A DNA stretch of 64,000 nucleotides from Saccharopolyspora indica (GTDB taxonomy: Bacteria > Actinomycetota > Actinomycetes > Mycobacteriales > Pseudonocardiaceae). The translations under genes and the position numbers were made by a program. The stretch is from the NCBI RefSeq assembly GCF_027853965.1, contig NZ_JAQGLB010000002.1, positions 62,001 through 126,000 on the forward strand. Direction: 5' to 3'. How positions within the stretch are numbered: position 1 is the stretch's first letter; every line of letters begins with the position of its first letter. Under the pieces are notes generated by a model that searched no databases, had not been told where the DNA came from, and saw only the letters and a program-made list of their open reading frames with translations. Positions 1-8,189 of the stretch are shown piece after piece.

Positions 1-750
1 CAGCGCGGCGAGCCCCAGCGCGATCGCGGACGCGGTGGTGTCGTGGCCTGCCACCAGCAACAGCTGCCCCGCCACGGCGATCTCCCGCAGCGACATCGCA
101 CCGGAGGCGTACTGCTCGACGGCCAGCCTGCTGAGCAGGTCGTCCGCCGGCTCGGCGGCCTTGGCCACGACCAAGGACTCCAGGTACGCGTTCAGCTCCT
201 CGCTGGCGGCCACCGCGAGAGCCGGATCGGCCTGGTCCATGACCAGGGTCTGCGCGACTTCCTGGAAGAAGGCGCGATCGGCATAAGGCACGCCCAGCAA
301 TTCGCAGATCACCAGCGACGGAACCGGTAGTGCGAACGCTGCCACCAGATCGGCCGGATTCGGGCCATCGAGCATGCCGCTGAGCTGGTCGTCGACGATC
401 CGCTCGATCCGCGGCAGCAGCCCGGCGATCTTCCGCACCGTGAACTCGGGCGCGAACAACCGCCGCTGCGCGAGGTGCTCCGGCGCGTCCATCTGCATCA
501 ACGTCCGCATCCGGGAATCGCGCGCCCGGCTCACCGCGTTCGTGTGCGGGAAACCGGGCTGTCCGGGATCGACGCTGACGCGAGGATCAGCGAGCAACGC
601 CCGCACGTCCGAATAGCGGGTGACTACCCACGGCTCGCTGCCGTCCCACAGCTTCACCCGCGAAACCGGGGCTTCCCGGAATCGGCGGCTCAGCTCCGGC
701 GGAGGGGCGAAAGGGCACCCCGCGGCTCGGGACATCGGGAACTCGGACAT
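1..750 (-). CDS. Cytochrome P450, N-terminal 250 residues (gene runs off the left edge)
   Basis: Heme monooxygenase of the soluble bacterial type. The start is ATG at 750, preceded by AGGAGA at a good distance. The N-terminus has MSEFPMSRAAGCPF, then VVTRYSDVRALLADPRVS, then a C-helix region MDAPEHLAQRRLF near residue 90. The I-helix oxygen-binding motif AGHDTTAS lies near residues 234-241. The K-helix ExxR and the heme-Cys loop would lie beyond the window edge. It starts 16 bp after the stop of the MFS transporter gene upstream on the same strand, so the two are probably cotranscribed; transporter plus P450 suggests export or processing of a small molecule. The substrate cannot be told from this fragment. 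Confidence 0.9.
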   Translation of the reverse strand, partial: MSEFPMSRAAGCPFAPPPELSRRFREAPVSRVKLWDGSEPWVVTRYSDVRALLADPRVSVDPGQPGFPHTNAVSRARDSRMRTLMQMDAPEHLAQRRLFAPEFTVRKIAGLLPRIERIVDDQLSGMLDGPNPADLVAAFALPVPSLVICELLGVPYADRAFFQEVAQTLVMDQADPALAVAASEELNAYLESLVVAKAAEPADDLLSRLAVEQYASGAMSLREIAVAGQLLLVAGHDTTASAIALGLAAL

Positions 751-766
751 GAAGTCTCCTTTGGAC

Positions 767-2188
767 TCAACTGCGGACGGTGGCACGCGAGCGGGAGGCG
801 GTCAGCGGAGCGGCGATGAGCGCGGCAGCGGCGAGGATGCCGAAACCGACGGTCAGCGCGGTGGTGTAGCCGTGCACGCTCGCGACGTGGCTGCCTGCGT
901 CCGGATGGGAGGCAGCGGCGCTGGTCGCGATGCTGTTGAGCAGGGCGGTGCCGAGCGCTGCCCCGATCTGCTGCGCCGCGTTGTAAGCGGCCGAGGCCGC
1001 ACCCACCTCGTGACCGGCGATGCCCGCGGTCGCCAGGCTGGCGGTGGGCGGCAGGACGCAGCCGAGCCCAAGCCCGGTCAGCGCCAGAGCGGGGACCAGG
1101 TGCAGCGCGACGTTCGTGCTCTCCGGAGTCAACAACGTCAGCACGAACATCCCGGCGGCCGCGAGGATGAGCCCGGGCACGATGAGCGCGGCGGGAGCCC
1201 GCCGCTTCCCGGCGATCAGCGTCGAACCGACCACTGCGGCGACGGCGTTGATGATCAGCAGCAGCCCTGTCCGGACCGGCGACCAGCCCAGGACGGTCTG
1301 CGCGTAGTAACTCGTGAACAGGTAGAAGCCGAACATCGCGACGAACATCAGCAGGATCGAGATGAACGCCCCGCCACGAGCGCGATCGCGAACCACGTGG
1401 ATGGGCAACAGCGGACGCGGAACCCGGAGCTCCACGACCACGAACCCGACGAGCAGCAGCGCACCGCAAGCCAGCAGCGCGAGCACCACCGCCGAACCCC
1501 ACCCGCGTGACTCGGCTTCGCTGAACGCGAAGACGACCGAAGCGAAACCCGCGGTGGACAGCACCGCACCGGCGACATCGAGCCGCCCGCTGCTCGGCGG
1601 ATCGCCCTTCGGCACGAACACCGCACCGGCCAGCGCGAGCGCGACCACCGGAACGTTGATGTAGAAGCACCACCGCCAGCCGGCGTGCTCGGTCAGCAAC
1701 CCACCGGCGATGAGGCCGACCGCTGACCCCGCCGCCCCGACCCCGGCGAAAACCCCGAACGCGCGCCCCCGCTCCCGCGATCCGGTGAACGTGCTCGCCA
1801 GCAACGACAAACCAGCCGGAGCGAGCAGAGCGGCGAACGCCCCCTGCAGAGCCCGCGCTCCGAACAGCATCCCGGGGTTGAAAGCGAGACCACCGAGCGC
1901 GGACGCGACGCCGAACCCGACCAGCCCGACGACGAAACCGCGCCGGTGCCCCAAGACACCGCTCACCCGCCCACCGATCAACAACAACCCGCCGAACGCC
2001 AGCGCATAAGCGGTGACCGCCCACTGCCGATTGGCATCGGAAATCCCGAGCGCGCCCTGCGCGGAAGGCAGCGCGATGTTCACGATCGTCCCGTCCAGCA
2101 CCACCAGCAGCTGAGCCGCGCTCACCACCGGAAGCGTCCACCACCGACGCGCGGAACAACGAGAAGTCCCGCCATTTCCCGAATTCAT
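767..2188 (-). CDS. MFS drug/metabolite exporter, DHA2 (14-helix) type
   Basis: 473-residue integral membrane protein. The first helix carries VVLDGTIVNIALP, the motif D1 signature of the DHA2 (EmrB/QacA) family. The loop after helix 2 has GRVSGVLGHRRGF (motif A), and APAGLSLLASTF follows in the N-terminal half. The length fits 14 transmembrane segments. Such carriers export drugs or natural products by proton antiport. It is followed 16 bp later by a P450 gene and probably forms an operon with it. The ATG start is preceded by a region rich in repeats (2314-2425). The substrate is unknown. Confidence 0.9.
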   Translation of the reverse strand: MNSGNGGTSRCSARRWWTLPVVSAAQLLVVLDGTIVNIALPSAQGALGISDANRQWAVTAYALAFGGLLLIGGRVSGVLGHRRGFVVGLVGFGVASALGGLAFNPGMLFGARALQGAFAALLAPAGLSLLASTFTGSRERGRAFGVFAGVGAAGSAVGLIAGGLLTEHAGWRWCFYINVPVVALALAGAVFVPKGDPPSSGRLDVAGAVLSTAGFASVVFAFSEAESRGWGSAVVLALLACGALLLVGFVVVELRVPRPLLPIHVVRDRARGGAFISILLMFVAMFGFYLFTSYYAQTVLGWSPVRTGLLLIINAVAAVVGSTLIAGKRRAPAALIVPGLILAAAGMFVLTLLTPESTNVALHLVPALALTGLGLGCVLPPTASLATAGIAGHEVGAASAAYNAAQQIGAALGTALLNSIATSAAASHPDAGSHVASVHGYTTALTVGFGILAAAALIAAPLTASRSRATVRS

Positions 2189-2313
2189 GAATTCGAGCCT
2201 GTCATTGAACTGACCCCGGAAACCTGGGCGCGCACGAGCAGCCCGTTCCAGCCGTCACAAGGCGGAAACTCGCAACCCGCACTTCAACCCCGAGGCGAGT
2301 TGTGCTCGACGAG

Positions 2314-2425
2314 TGACAGGAAGGTTCCCATGCTCGCGCGTCCGCCGCGCGGCTCTGGGCGCGGATGACAGGAAGGTTCCCATGCTCGCACCGGTCCGAG
2401 CTGACAGGAAGGTTCCCTTCCTCGC
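2314..2425 (+). repeat. Dispersed 24-bp repeat, three tandem copies
   Basis: Copies at 2314-2337, 2366-2389 and 2402-2425, all with TGACAGG on the plus strand. The first two end in CATGCTCGC and the third is the CTTCCTCGC variant. They lie beyond the terminator of the minus-strand gene 2614-3453, in the sense orientation for that gene, and upstream of the MFS gene. Confidence 0.95.
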
Positions 2426-2563
2426 GGCGGAGCCGGGGCTGCCGGTGGGAATTCCGGCAGCGGGAGCGGCACCGGAAATCGTCCGGCGGAAAGCGGCGGA
2501 CCGATTCGGGAAAGAACCCGGAAACCGCGGAATTGGTCCGCGTGAGATGGAGGCGAAAAGAAA

Positions 2564-2594
2564 GTGGCCCCGGATCTCAGGGATCCGGGGCCAC
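2564..2594 (-). terminator. Intrinsic terminator of the secreted-protein gene
   Basis: Perfect 13-bp inverted repeat GTGGCCCCGGATC with a 5-nt loop. Read on the minus strand it is followed at once by TTTCTTTTC. It lies 20 bp past the stop codon of the gene 2614-3453. Confidence 0.85.
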
Positions 2595-2613
2595 TCGGTG
2601 GAGCGGGTCGGGC

Positions 2614-3453
2614 TCAGAGGGCGTCGGCGACCTTCGCGACCGTCGGGTACAGCACGCCGGTGATCTGGTGCACCGGCTTCGCCGGGACGCGGCTGGTGAG
2701 CTGGTTCGACAGCTCGCTGGCGCCACCGCCGAGGCCCTTGTTGAGCTCGGCCAACGGCGGGATCTTGCCCACCGCGGGCAGGAGCTCGTCGGGCTTGGGC
2801 AACGGCATCGGCTGGCCGGGGGAGTTGAGCGGGTTGCGCGCCAGCGTCGGCGCGACCACGCCCACCGGGCTGGCCACCGGCTCCGCCTCGAAGCCTTGCA
2901 CGGCGGTCGCGTCGACAGCGGTGTCCACCGCGGAAACACCCTGGTGACCGGGCTTTCGGGGGCCGACTTCGGCGTCGAGCAGGGTGGCGTTCGGGGTCCG
3001 CTGGTGGAGCACGCCCAGGTGCTCGGGGGTCGCGGAAACGCCGATGGTCGGCCGGGTCTTGGTCATCCCGGTCAACCGGTTGCCCTCGGCGAAGACGTGG
3101 CTCAGCACCTGGTTCGGCTTGCCAGGTGCCAGCAGCGGACGGCCGTCCCGCAGCTCACCGGCCACCCCGTGCCCGGTGGTGATGATGTCCACGCCGACCT
3201 GCTTGACCAGGTTCGGCGAGCTCGCGTGCAGCTGCGCGTCCGCGCACGGGGCCTTGACGGGGTTGAACCCGGCACCCTTCTGCATCTGGCAGGCGTTGAC
3301 CGGGGCGGTGAACCCGACCTGGTCCGGAATCGACGACAGGTCCGGCTTCGGCAGATCGGTGGTCTCCGCGGCGGAGGCGGCACCGGTACCGACTGCGGCG
3401 AACCCCGCGGCCACAACGGCTGCCTGTACTGTGCGCGTGGTCCAGGGGCGCAA
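2614..3453 (-). CDS. Secreted protein of unknown function
   Basis: 279 residues, started at TTG 3453, which has AGGAGA seven bases upstream. The N-terminus is a signal peptide: a short Arg/Thr segment, a hydrophobic AAVVAAGFAAVG stretch, and a likely cleavage site AASA-AE near residue 28. The mature part is rich in Pro and Val with two Cys near the start (NACQ, APCA) that could pair, and a conserved-looking stretch VGVDIITTGHGVAGEL. No catalytic motif or membrane segment is seen. It ends at a strong terminator and has 114 bp between it and the TetR gene upstream. I do not recognise the family; secreted proteins of this kind are common in Pseudonocardiales. Confidence 0.75.
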   Translation of the reverse strand: MRPWTTRTVQAAVVAAGFAAVGTGAASAAETTDLPKPDLSSIPDQVGFTAPVNACQMQKGAGFNPVKAPCADAQLHASSPNLVKQVGVDIITTGHGVAGELRDGRPLLAPGKPNQVLSHVFAEGNRLTGMTKTRPTIGVSATPEHLGVLHQRTPNATLLDAEVGPRKPGHQGVSAVDTAVDATAVQGFEAEPVASPVGVVAPTLARNPLNSPGQPMPLPKPDELLPAVGKIPPLAELNKGLGGGASELSNQLTSRVPAKPVHQITGVLYPTVAKVADAL

Positions 3454-3567
3454 GATCTGTTCTCCTAGGGTCGGATGCGTTGGTACAGCTGACTCGGTAT
3501 CGGGAGACCCTGAGAAGATCTTGACCCCAGCGCGCCGGGGACAACCTGAACGAGTGAATTCAGGTGT

Positions 3568-4182
3568 TCAGCGGAGGTTCTGGGTGAGGCTCGGCGCGAA
3601 CAGCGTCATCAGGTGCTCGGTCGCCTTCTCCGGGGTGACCTCGGGGCGCTGCTCCCGCCACAGCGCAAGCCGTTCGCAGGCGCCGATGATCGCCTCGGCG
3701 AAGGCCTCCAGCTGCTCGTGGTCGAGGTCGGGGCGGGCGGCTTTCAGCAGTCCGGAGGTGAAGTCCCGCTGCTGCAGCCGGATCGCTTCGAGCTCGGAGC
3801 TCACCGAAGCGCTGGGCACGGCGGCCTCGTTGCGCAGCAACGCCCAGGCCTGCGCGTGCTCGTCGCCGAACTTGAAGAACGCCAGCAGGCAGTTGTACAT
3901 GAGCTGTTCCGGGCTCTCGGCGCCGGCGGCCGCGACGGTGCTGGCCTCGATGAGCTCCCGCTTGCACCGCTTCAGGCAGGCCAGCAGCAAGCCTTCCTTG
4001 GAGCCGAAGTACTCGTAGAGCATCGGCTTGGACAGACCGACCCGCGCCGCGATGTCGTCCATGGAGGTCGCCTGGTAGCCGTCGGCGGCGAACACCTCCT
4101 CGGCCACGGCCAGGATCTGCTGCTCCCGCTCAGCTCGCGACATCCGCTTGCGCCGGCCGGTTGATGCCTGCTGGGTCTGCAC
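3568..4182 (-). CDS. TetR-family repressor, divergent from the monooxygenase
   Basis: 204 residues with a GTG start. The N-terminal TetR DNA-binding domain shows a helix-turn-helix at about residues 38-60 (SMDDIAARVGLSKPMLYEYF), followed by the usual GSKEGLL. The C-terminal ligand domain is variable. The gene is divergent from the flavin monooxygenase gene at 4266, and the shared 83-bp gap holds AGTAA/TTACT inverted repeats, so it most likely represses that gene and itself and is released by a substrate-like ligand. The arrangement resembles EthR/EthA of mycobacteria in logic; orthology is not claimed. Confidence 0.88.
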   Translation of the reverse strand: MQTQQASTGRRKRMSRAEREQQILAVAEEVFAADGYQATSMDDIAARVGLSKPMLYEYFGSKEGLLLACLKRCKRELIEASTVAAAGAESPEQLMYNCLLAFFKFGDEHAQAWALLRNEAAVPSASVSSELEAIRLQQRDFTSGLLKAARPDLDHEQLEAFAEAIIGACERLALWREQRPEVTPEKATEHLMTLFAPSLTQNLR

Positions 4183-4200
4183 GAAATCAACCCTACCGCA

Positions 4201-4225
4201 AGTAACTTACTCGTAGTAACCTACT
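4201..4225. promoter_or_regulatory. Probable TetR operator between regulator and monooxygenase
   Basis: Two copies of a near-identical palindrome, AGTAACTTACT (4201-4211, perfect AGTAA-C-TTACT) and AGTAACCTACT (4215-4225). Between them TTACT-CGT-AGTAA (4207-4219) is also a perfect inverted repeat. This symmetry, in the divergent promoter of a TetR gene, fits an operator bound by one or two dimers. Confidence 0.75.
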
Positions 4226-4265
4226 GCTGAGTAGATCAGTCGTGCCGGTGTCCGAGGAGGCCCTG

Positions 4266-5762
4266 ATGGCGCAACGGCAGTCGAAGGACCAGCGCAGTTA
4301 CCGAACGTCGGTGGTCATCGTGGGGACCGGGTTCTCCGGCCTGGGCATGGCCATCAAGCTCAAGCAGGCCGGGATCGAGGACTTCATCGTCCTGGAGAAG
4401 GCCGAGGACCTCGGTGGCACTTGGCGCGACAACACCTATCCGGGCTGCGCCTGCGATGTGCCGTCCCTGATGTACTCCTTCTCGTTCGAGCAGAACCCGA
4501 ACTGGTCCCGGATATTCGCCAAGCAGGGCGAGATCTCGGACTACCTGCAGCACTGCGCGGACAAGTACCGGGTTCGCGACCACATCCACTACGGCGTGGA
4601 GTTCTCCGGTGCCGAGTACGACGAGGCCGCCCAGACCTGGCGCGTGAGCACCGCGGACGGCACCGAGTACGTGGGCAAGGCGCTGGTCTCCGGCGTCGGC
4701 GCCCTGCACATCCCGAGCTACCCGGAGCTGCCGGGCGTGCAGGACTTCGAGGGTGAGGTGTTCCACTCCGCCGAGTGGAACCACGACTTCGACCTGGAGG
4801 GCAAGCGCGTCGCGGTGGTCGGCACCGGCGCCAGCGCGATCCAGTTCGTGCCCCAGATCGCCAAGAAGGTCGCCAAGCTGCACCTGTTCCAGCGCACGCC
4901 CCCGTGGATCCAGCCCAAGCCCGACCGGCCGGTCCCCGAGGCGTTGCAGCGCCTGTTCCGCCGGGTGCCGCTGGTCCAGAGGGCGGCCCGGGCCGCCCTC
5001 TACTGGACGCTCGAGGCGCGCTACTTCGCGGTGTTCAACAAGCACCTCGGCAAGCTCTCCGAACACCTGTCGAAGCGCTACATCCGCAAGGCCGTCAAGG
5101 ATCCCGAGGTGCGCGCCGCGGTCACCCCGGACTACTCCATGGGCTGCAAGCGGATCCTGCTCTCCAGCGACTACTACCCGGCGCTCAACCGCTCCAATGT
5201 GGACCTGGTGACCAGCGGTGTCGCCGAGGTGCGGAAGAACTCCGTGGTCACCGGTGACGGCCAGGAGCACCCGGTGGACGCGATCATCTACGGCACCGGC
5301 TTCCACGTCACCGACGCCTTCGACCACCTGACCATCGTCGGCCGCGACGGGCGCAAGCTCCAGGACGCGTGGCGCAACGGGATGGAGGCGTACCTGGGCG
5401 TCGCGGTCTCCGGCTTCCCGAATCTGTTCTTCCTGCTGGGGCCCAACACCGGGCTCGGCCACAACTCCGTGGTGTTCATGATCGAGTCGCAGCTGAACTA
5501 CGTGCTCGGCGCCCTGCGCGGGATCTGCCGCGGCAAGGTGGCCCAGCTCGACGTCCGCCAGTCGGTGCAGGACGACTTCAACAGCGAGATCCAGTCCGAG
5601 CTCGGCGACGCGGTGTGGTCGGCAGGCGGCTGCCGCAGCTGGTACCTCGACGAGAACGGCGTCAACCGAACCATCTGGCCGGGCTTCACGTGGAAGTACT
5701 GGCTGCGCACTCGAAAGGTGGATCCTGCGGACTTCGAGATCACCACGGCGCGGGGTCGTTGA
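4266..5762 (+). CDS. Flavin-binding Baeyer-Villiger-type monooxygenase
   Basis: 498 residues, NADPH- and FAD-dependent, converting ketones to esters or lactones, or oxidising heteroatoms. The FAD Rossmann motif GTGFSG is at residues 20-25. The Baeyer-Villiger fingerprint FxGxxxHxxxW is seen as FEGEVFHSAEW (161-171). The second nucleotide motif VVGTGAS lies near 184-190. The C-terminal half has NTGLGHNS, typical of the class. The start is ATG 4266 with GAGGAGG upstream; a GTG 24 bases earlier lacks a ribosome site. It is divergent from a TetR gene over a palindromic operator, suggesting induction by substrate. Confidence 0.92.
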   Translation: MAQRQSKDQRSYRTSVVIVGTGFSGLGMAIKLKQAGIEDFIVLEKAEDLGGTWRDNTYPGCACDVPSLMYSFSFEQNPNWSRIFAKQGEISDYLQHCADKYRVRDHIHYGVEFSGAEYDEAAQTWRVSTADGTEYVGKALVSGVGALHIPSYPELPGVQDFEGEVFHSAEWNHDFDLEGKRVAVVGTGASAIQFVPQIAKKVAKLHLFQRTPPWIQPKPDRPVPEALQRLFRRVPLVQRAARAALYWTLEARYFAVFNKHLGKLSEHLSKRYIRKAVKDPEVRAAVTPDYSMGCKRILLSSDYYPALNRSNVDLVTSGVAEVRKNSVVTGDGQEHPVDAIIYGTGFHVTDAFDHLTIVGRDGRKLQDAWRNGMEAYLGVAVSGFPNLFFLLGPNTGLGHNSVVFMIESQLNYVLGALRGICRGKVAQLDVRQSVQDDFNSEIQSELGDAVWSAGGCRSWYLDENGVNRTIWPGFTWKYWLRTRKVDPADFEITTARGR

Positions 5763-5782
5763 AGCTTCGCACGGACGTTCGA

Positions 5783-5788
5783 TATAGT
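5783..5788 (+). promoter_or_regulatory. Possible -10 element TATAGT upstream of 5845
   Basis: TATAGT is a strong -10 hexamer, but no convincing -35 sits 16-19 bases before it. A short hairpin (AGCCCC/GGGGCT near 5808-5822) lies in the presumed leader. Confidence 0.4.
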
Positions 5789-5844
5789 GGTGCGGTCACT
5801 GCCGAGCAGCCCCTCCGGGGCTCACCCTTGAGCAAGGTGTGGCC

Positions 5845-6543
5845 ATGTCACCGCTGTCGTCCGACGAACTGCGCGAGATCCGCGACGAGCTGAACGCCGG
5901 AACCACGCCGACGGTGTGGTTCACCGGCTCCGCCATTGGTGTCCCGGAAGGACGCTCGGGCAAGGTGATCTCGCTCGGCGAACCGGCCGAGGGCGACTTC
6001 ATCCAGGTCCGCCCGGCCGGTTCGAAGGACGTCCTGTCCTTCTCCGCGGCGGAGGTCACGAAGGTGAAGCCGCCGCGCAAGCGCGCCGCCGCGCCCGAGC
6101 CGGCGAAACCGGCCCCCAGCGCGGCGAAGCCCAAGACGGTGGGAGCGACCCTGCCCAGGGTGACGACCGCGGCGCAGGCGAAGCCCGCCCCGAGCGCGGC
6201 GAAGCCGGCCGCGGACGCGGCGAAGCCGAGTGCCGAGGAGAAGTCGGCGACCCGGCGCAAGCCGCGCCCGCCGAAGCCGGTCGGCGGAGCGACGGTGATC
6301 CTGACGGCCGACGATGACGGTCAGTGGAGCGTCGAGGTCAGCACGTCCAAGAAGCGGGTGCTGAAGCCGACCCCGGTGCAGGCCGGAGCGGTGGCGCAAG
6401 CGGCCAAGGAACTGCACGAGGACGTCGCGGCGGCGGTCGAGCCGCTGATCGAAGCTGCCCGGGAGCAGCAGCGGGCCCGGGTCGAACAGCTCCGCGCGGA
6501 ACTGGCGGCGGCCGAAGCGGCCCTGGACGACCTCCGCTCCTGA
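5845..6543 (+). CDS. Unrecognised protein with Ala/Lys/Pro-rich middle and coiled-coil tail
   Basis: About 232 residues (GTG 5839 is an alternative start). It has three parts: an N-terminal domain of about 75 residues (SSDELREIRDELNAG, VWFTGSAIG, GDFIQVRPAGSKDVLSFSAAEV) that resembles a small beta-rich binding module; a low-complexity stretch of repeated KPAPSAAKP-like units at about 80-145, basic and histone-tail-like; and a C-terminal helix rich in Ala, Glu and Arg (EQQRARVEQLRAELAAAEAA) that should form a coiled coil. The basic repeats suggest nucleic-acid or chromosome association, but that is only an inference. It is the last gene before four repeat copies and a convergent gene. Confidence 0.7.
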   Translation: MSPLSSDELREIRDELNAGTTPTVWFTGSAIGVPEGRSGKVISLGEPAEGDFIQVRPAGSKDVLSFSAAEVTKVKPPRKRAAAPEPAKPAPSAAKPKTVGATLPRVTTAAQAKPAPSAAKPAADAAKPSAEEKSATRRKPRPPKPVGGATVILTADDDGQWSVEVSTSKKRVLKPTPVQAGAVAQAAKELHEDVAAAVEPLIEAAREQQRARVEQLRAELAAAEAALDDLRS

Positions 6544-6561
6544 CCAGCCCGGCTCGCCGAC

Positions 6562-6728
6562 GCGAGCATGGGAACCTTCCTGTCGCCGCTCCCGCATGCC
6601 CACGTGTCTGATGCGAGGAAGGGAACCTTCCTGTCATTGGCACGCCCGGTGACGTGAGGATGGGAACCTTCCTGCCATCCACGGCTAGGGTGCCCGCGTC
6701 TGGTGCGAGCATGGGAACCTTCCTGTCA
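6562..6728 (-). repeat. Dispersed 24-bp repeat, four tandem copies
   Basis: Copies at 6562-6585, 6613-6636, 6654-6677 and 6705-6728, all reading GGGAACCTTCC on the plus strand, with start-to-start spacing of 51, 41 and 51 bp. They follow the stop of the plus-strand gene at 6543 directly, at a convergent junction. The second copy is the GAGGAAGGG variant; the third has CTGCCA at its end. Confidence 0.95.
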
Positions 6729-6759
6729 TCCGCGTGCCCGCCGGAGGCCGCGACCGGCG

Positions 6760-6799
6760 GAGCGGAGTCGCACCGCGCGAAGCAGTGCGAACTCCGCTC
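6760..6799 (-). terminator. Hairpin after the carboxypeptidase gene
   Basis: GAGCGGAGTCGCAC (6760-6773) pairs with GTGCGAACTCCGCTC (6785-6799) with one bulge and an 11-nt loop. It lies 15 bp past the carboxypeptidase stop on the minus strand and has no U-run, as is common in high-GC actinobacteria. Confidence 0.6.
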
Positions 6800-6813
6800 G
6801 CATCAGGACGGCA

Positions 6814-8055
6814 TCACTCGATCTCGGTGATCGCGCTCTTGGTCTGCTGGCCGCGGTCGGTGGGCGGGATCCGGTCGTAGTCGGCCGGGTCGAGGTTGTC
6901 GACCTGCCCGCTCGCGATCGACGAGAGGATCCCGTCGAGACCGATGTAGACCGTGCGGGTCAGCATCCCCCGGTGCTGCTCACCGAGGTTCTGGGTCTGG
7001 CCGCGCACCTCGAACAGCACCGCGCCGCTGCCGTTGAGCTGGAACGAACCGAGGCCCGTGCCGGGCAGGTTGGTGTCCTGCGGGTACAGCGTGATGTTGC
7101 CGAAGTCGGGGTTCTGGTTGGCCGCCGCCTGCAGCGCGTTGTAAGCGGCCACGTTGAGCTGCTTGGAGTACTCGGGCCGGAAGGTGTCGGCGAACTCGGC
7201 GTACGCCGCGCCCTCGGGAGTGGCCGGATCGGCGACGAACTTGCCGGAAAGGCTCATCGTCACGAAGCGATCAGTGCCCGGGACCGTGTAGCAGGCTCCC
7301 TGGTGGTGCAGGTCGATGTAGGTGTCGACCGTCCCGAACTCGTCCCGCAGCGACCGGTACACGTCGCGCACTGCCTGCGTTTCAGGGCTGATGAACCAAC
7401 CCGGCTGGTCGCTGGCGCCGGGGAAGTCCTGCGGCTGCGGCTGGTAGTCGAGGTTCGGGTTGTAGTCGCGGTTGATGTCGAAGCCCGGGCGCTGCGAGTA
7501 GTCGTCCCCCTGCCGCGGCTCGGTGTAGTAGTTCCACGGGGCCTGCGCGGTCGCCAGCTGCGGGAAGCGCGCCTGTGCTTCCTCCCACGTCATGTCGTTG
7601 CCGCGCCGGTCCAGCGCTCCGGCATCGGGGTTGATCTTCGGCATGGCCACGACGGTCAGCTGCTCGCGGATCTTCCTGGCGTGCGCGGAGTTCGAAGTGC
7701 CCAGGTAGTCGACCAGGTCCAGAGCCGCGTCCGGGCCGGTCTTCTCGTTGCCGTGGATCTCGGCGGTGATCAGCACCACCTTCGGTCCGGTGCCGACCCG
7801 GGCCAGCAGCATGTCGCGGCCCTGGTTGGATTCGCCGACCTTCTCCACAGCGACCCGGCCCGCACTGACGCGCTCGATCCGGTCGAGCTCGACCAGGAGC
7901 TCGTCGTAGCTGGTGAACTCCGAGATCGGGTTCTCCCGCGGCTCCTCGCTGCACGGCGGTGGCGCTGCCGAGCTCAGCGGTGCGGTGGCCGTGGCGGGGA
8001 CGAACGCCGCTCCCGCGACCACGGCGGCCAGTGCCAGTACTCGCATCCGGTGCAT
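6814..8055 (-). CDS. Secreted M14 zinc carboxypeptidase
   Basis: 413 residues. The signal peptide is residues 1 to about 31 (hydrophobic ALAAVVAGAAFVPA, cleavage after SSAA). The M14 fold is supported by the zinc motif HGNE (His101, Glu104), the third ligand in DLHHQG (His250 or His251), Arg/Asn residues in GFDINRDYNPN around residue 196, and the catalytic Glu349 in LFEVRGQ. It should cleave C-terminal residues from peptides or peptidoglycan stems outside the cell. It is divergent from an MFS carrier gene (134-bp gap). A hairpin and four repeat copies lie downstream. Confidence 0.9.
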   Translation of the reverse strand: MHRMRVLALAAVVAGAAFVPATATAPLSSAAPPPCSEEPRENPISEFTSYDELLVELDRIERVSAGRVAVEKVGESNQGRDMLLARVGTGPKVVLITAEIHGNEKTGPDAALDLVDYLGTSNSAHARKIREQLTVVAMPKINPDAGALDRRGNDMTWEEAQARFPQLATAQAPWNYYTEPRQGDDYSQRPGFDINRDYNPNLDYQPQPQDFPGASDQPGWFISPETQAVRDVYRSLRDEFGTVDTYIDLHHQGACYTVPGTDRFVTMSLSGKFVADPATPEGAAYAEFADTFRPEYSKQLNVAAYNALQAAANQNPDFGNITLYPQDTNLPGTGLGSFQLNGSGAVLFEVRGQTQNLGEQHRGMLTRTVYIGLDGILSSIASGQVDNLDPADYDRIPPTDRGQQTKSAITEIE

Positions 8056-8189
8056 CCAGAACTCCTTGCCGTTGCTGGGACGGCCTCAGCCAAACCGATC
8101 GCGATCAAAGCCACAATCGGCCAGCAGTGGACATCTCGGGCAGTGGGCGGGGATGGACAGATGGCCTGGTTCAGGCCTATCAAGTAGCG

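Larger units (their letters stand above)
2189..2613. other. Intergenic region with repeats and terminator
   Basis: About 425 bp between two minus-strand genes. It holds three tandem copies of the 24-bp dispersed repeat (2314-2425), an intrinsic terminator for the secreted-protein gene (2564-2594), and presumably the MFS promoter near 2190-2260. I see no credible gene. Confidence 0.7.

Noticed and set aside
2314-2425. Repeats as classical intrinsic terminators
   Set aside because: Single copies can form only a 4-bp stem with a 2-nt loop and have no U-run, and several loci (2564, 43701, 58546) already have a normal terminator next to the repeat. Paired copies could still terminate, so the idea is kept only for them.
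4242-4265. GTG 4242 as the monooxygenase start
   Set aside because: No ribosome site precedes it, while ATG 4266 has GAGGAGG at the right distance.
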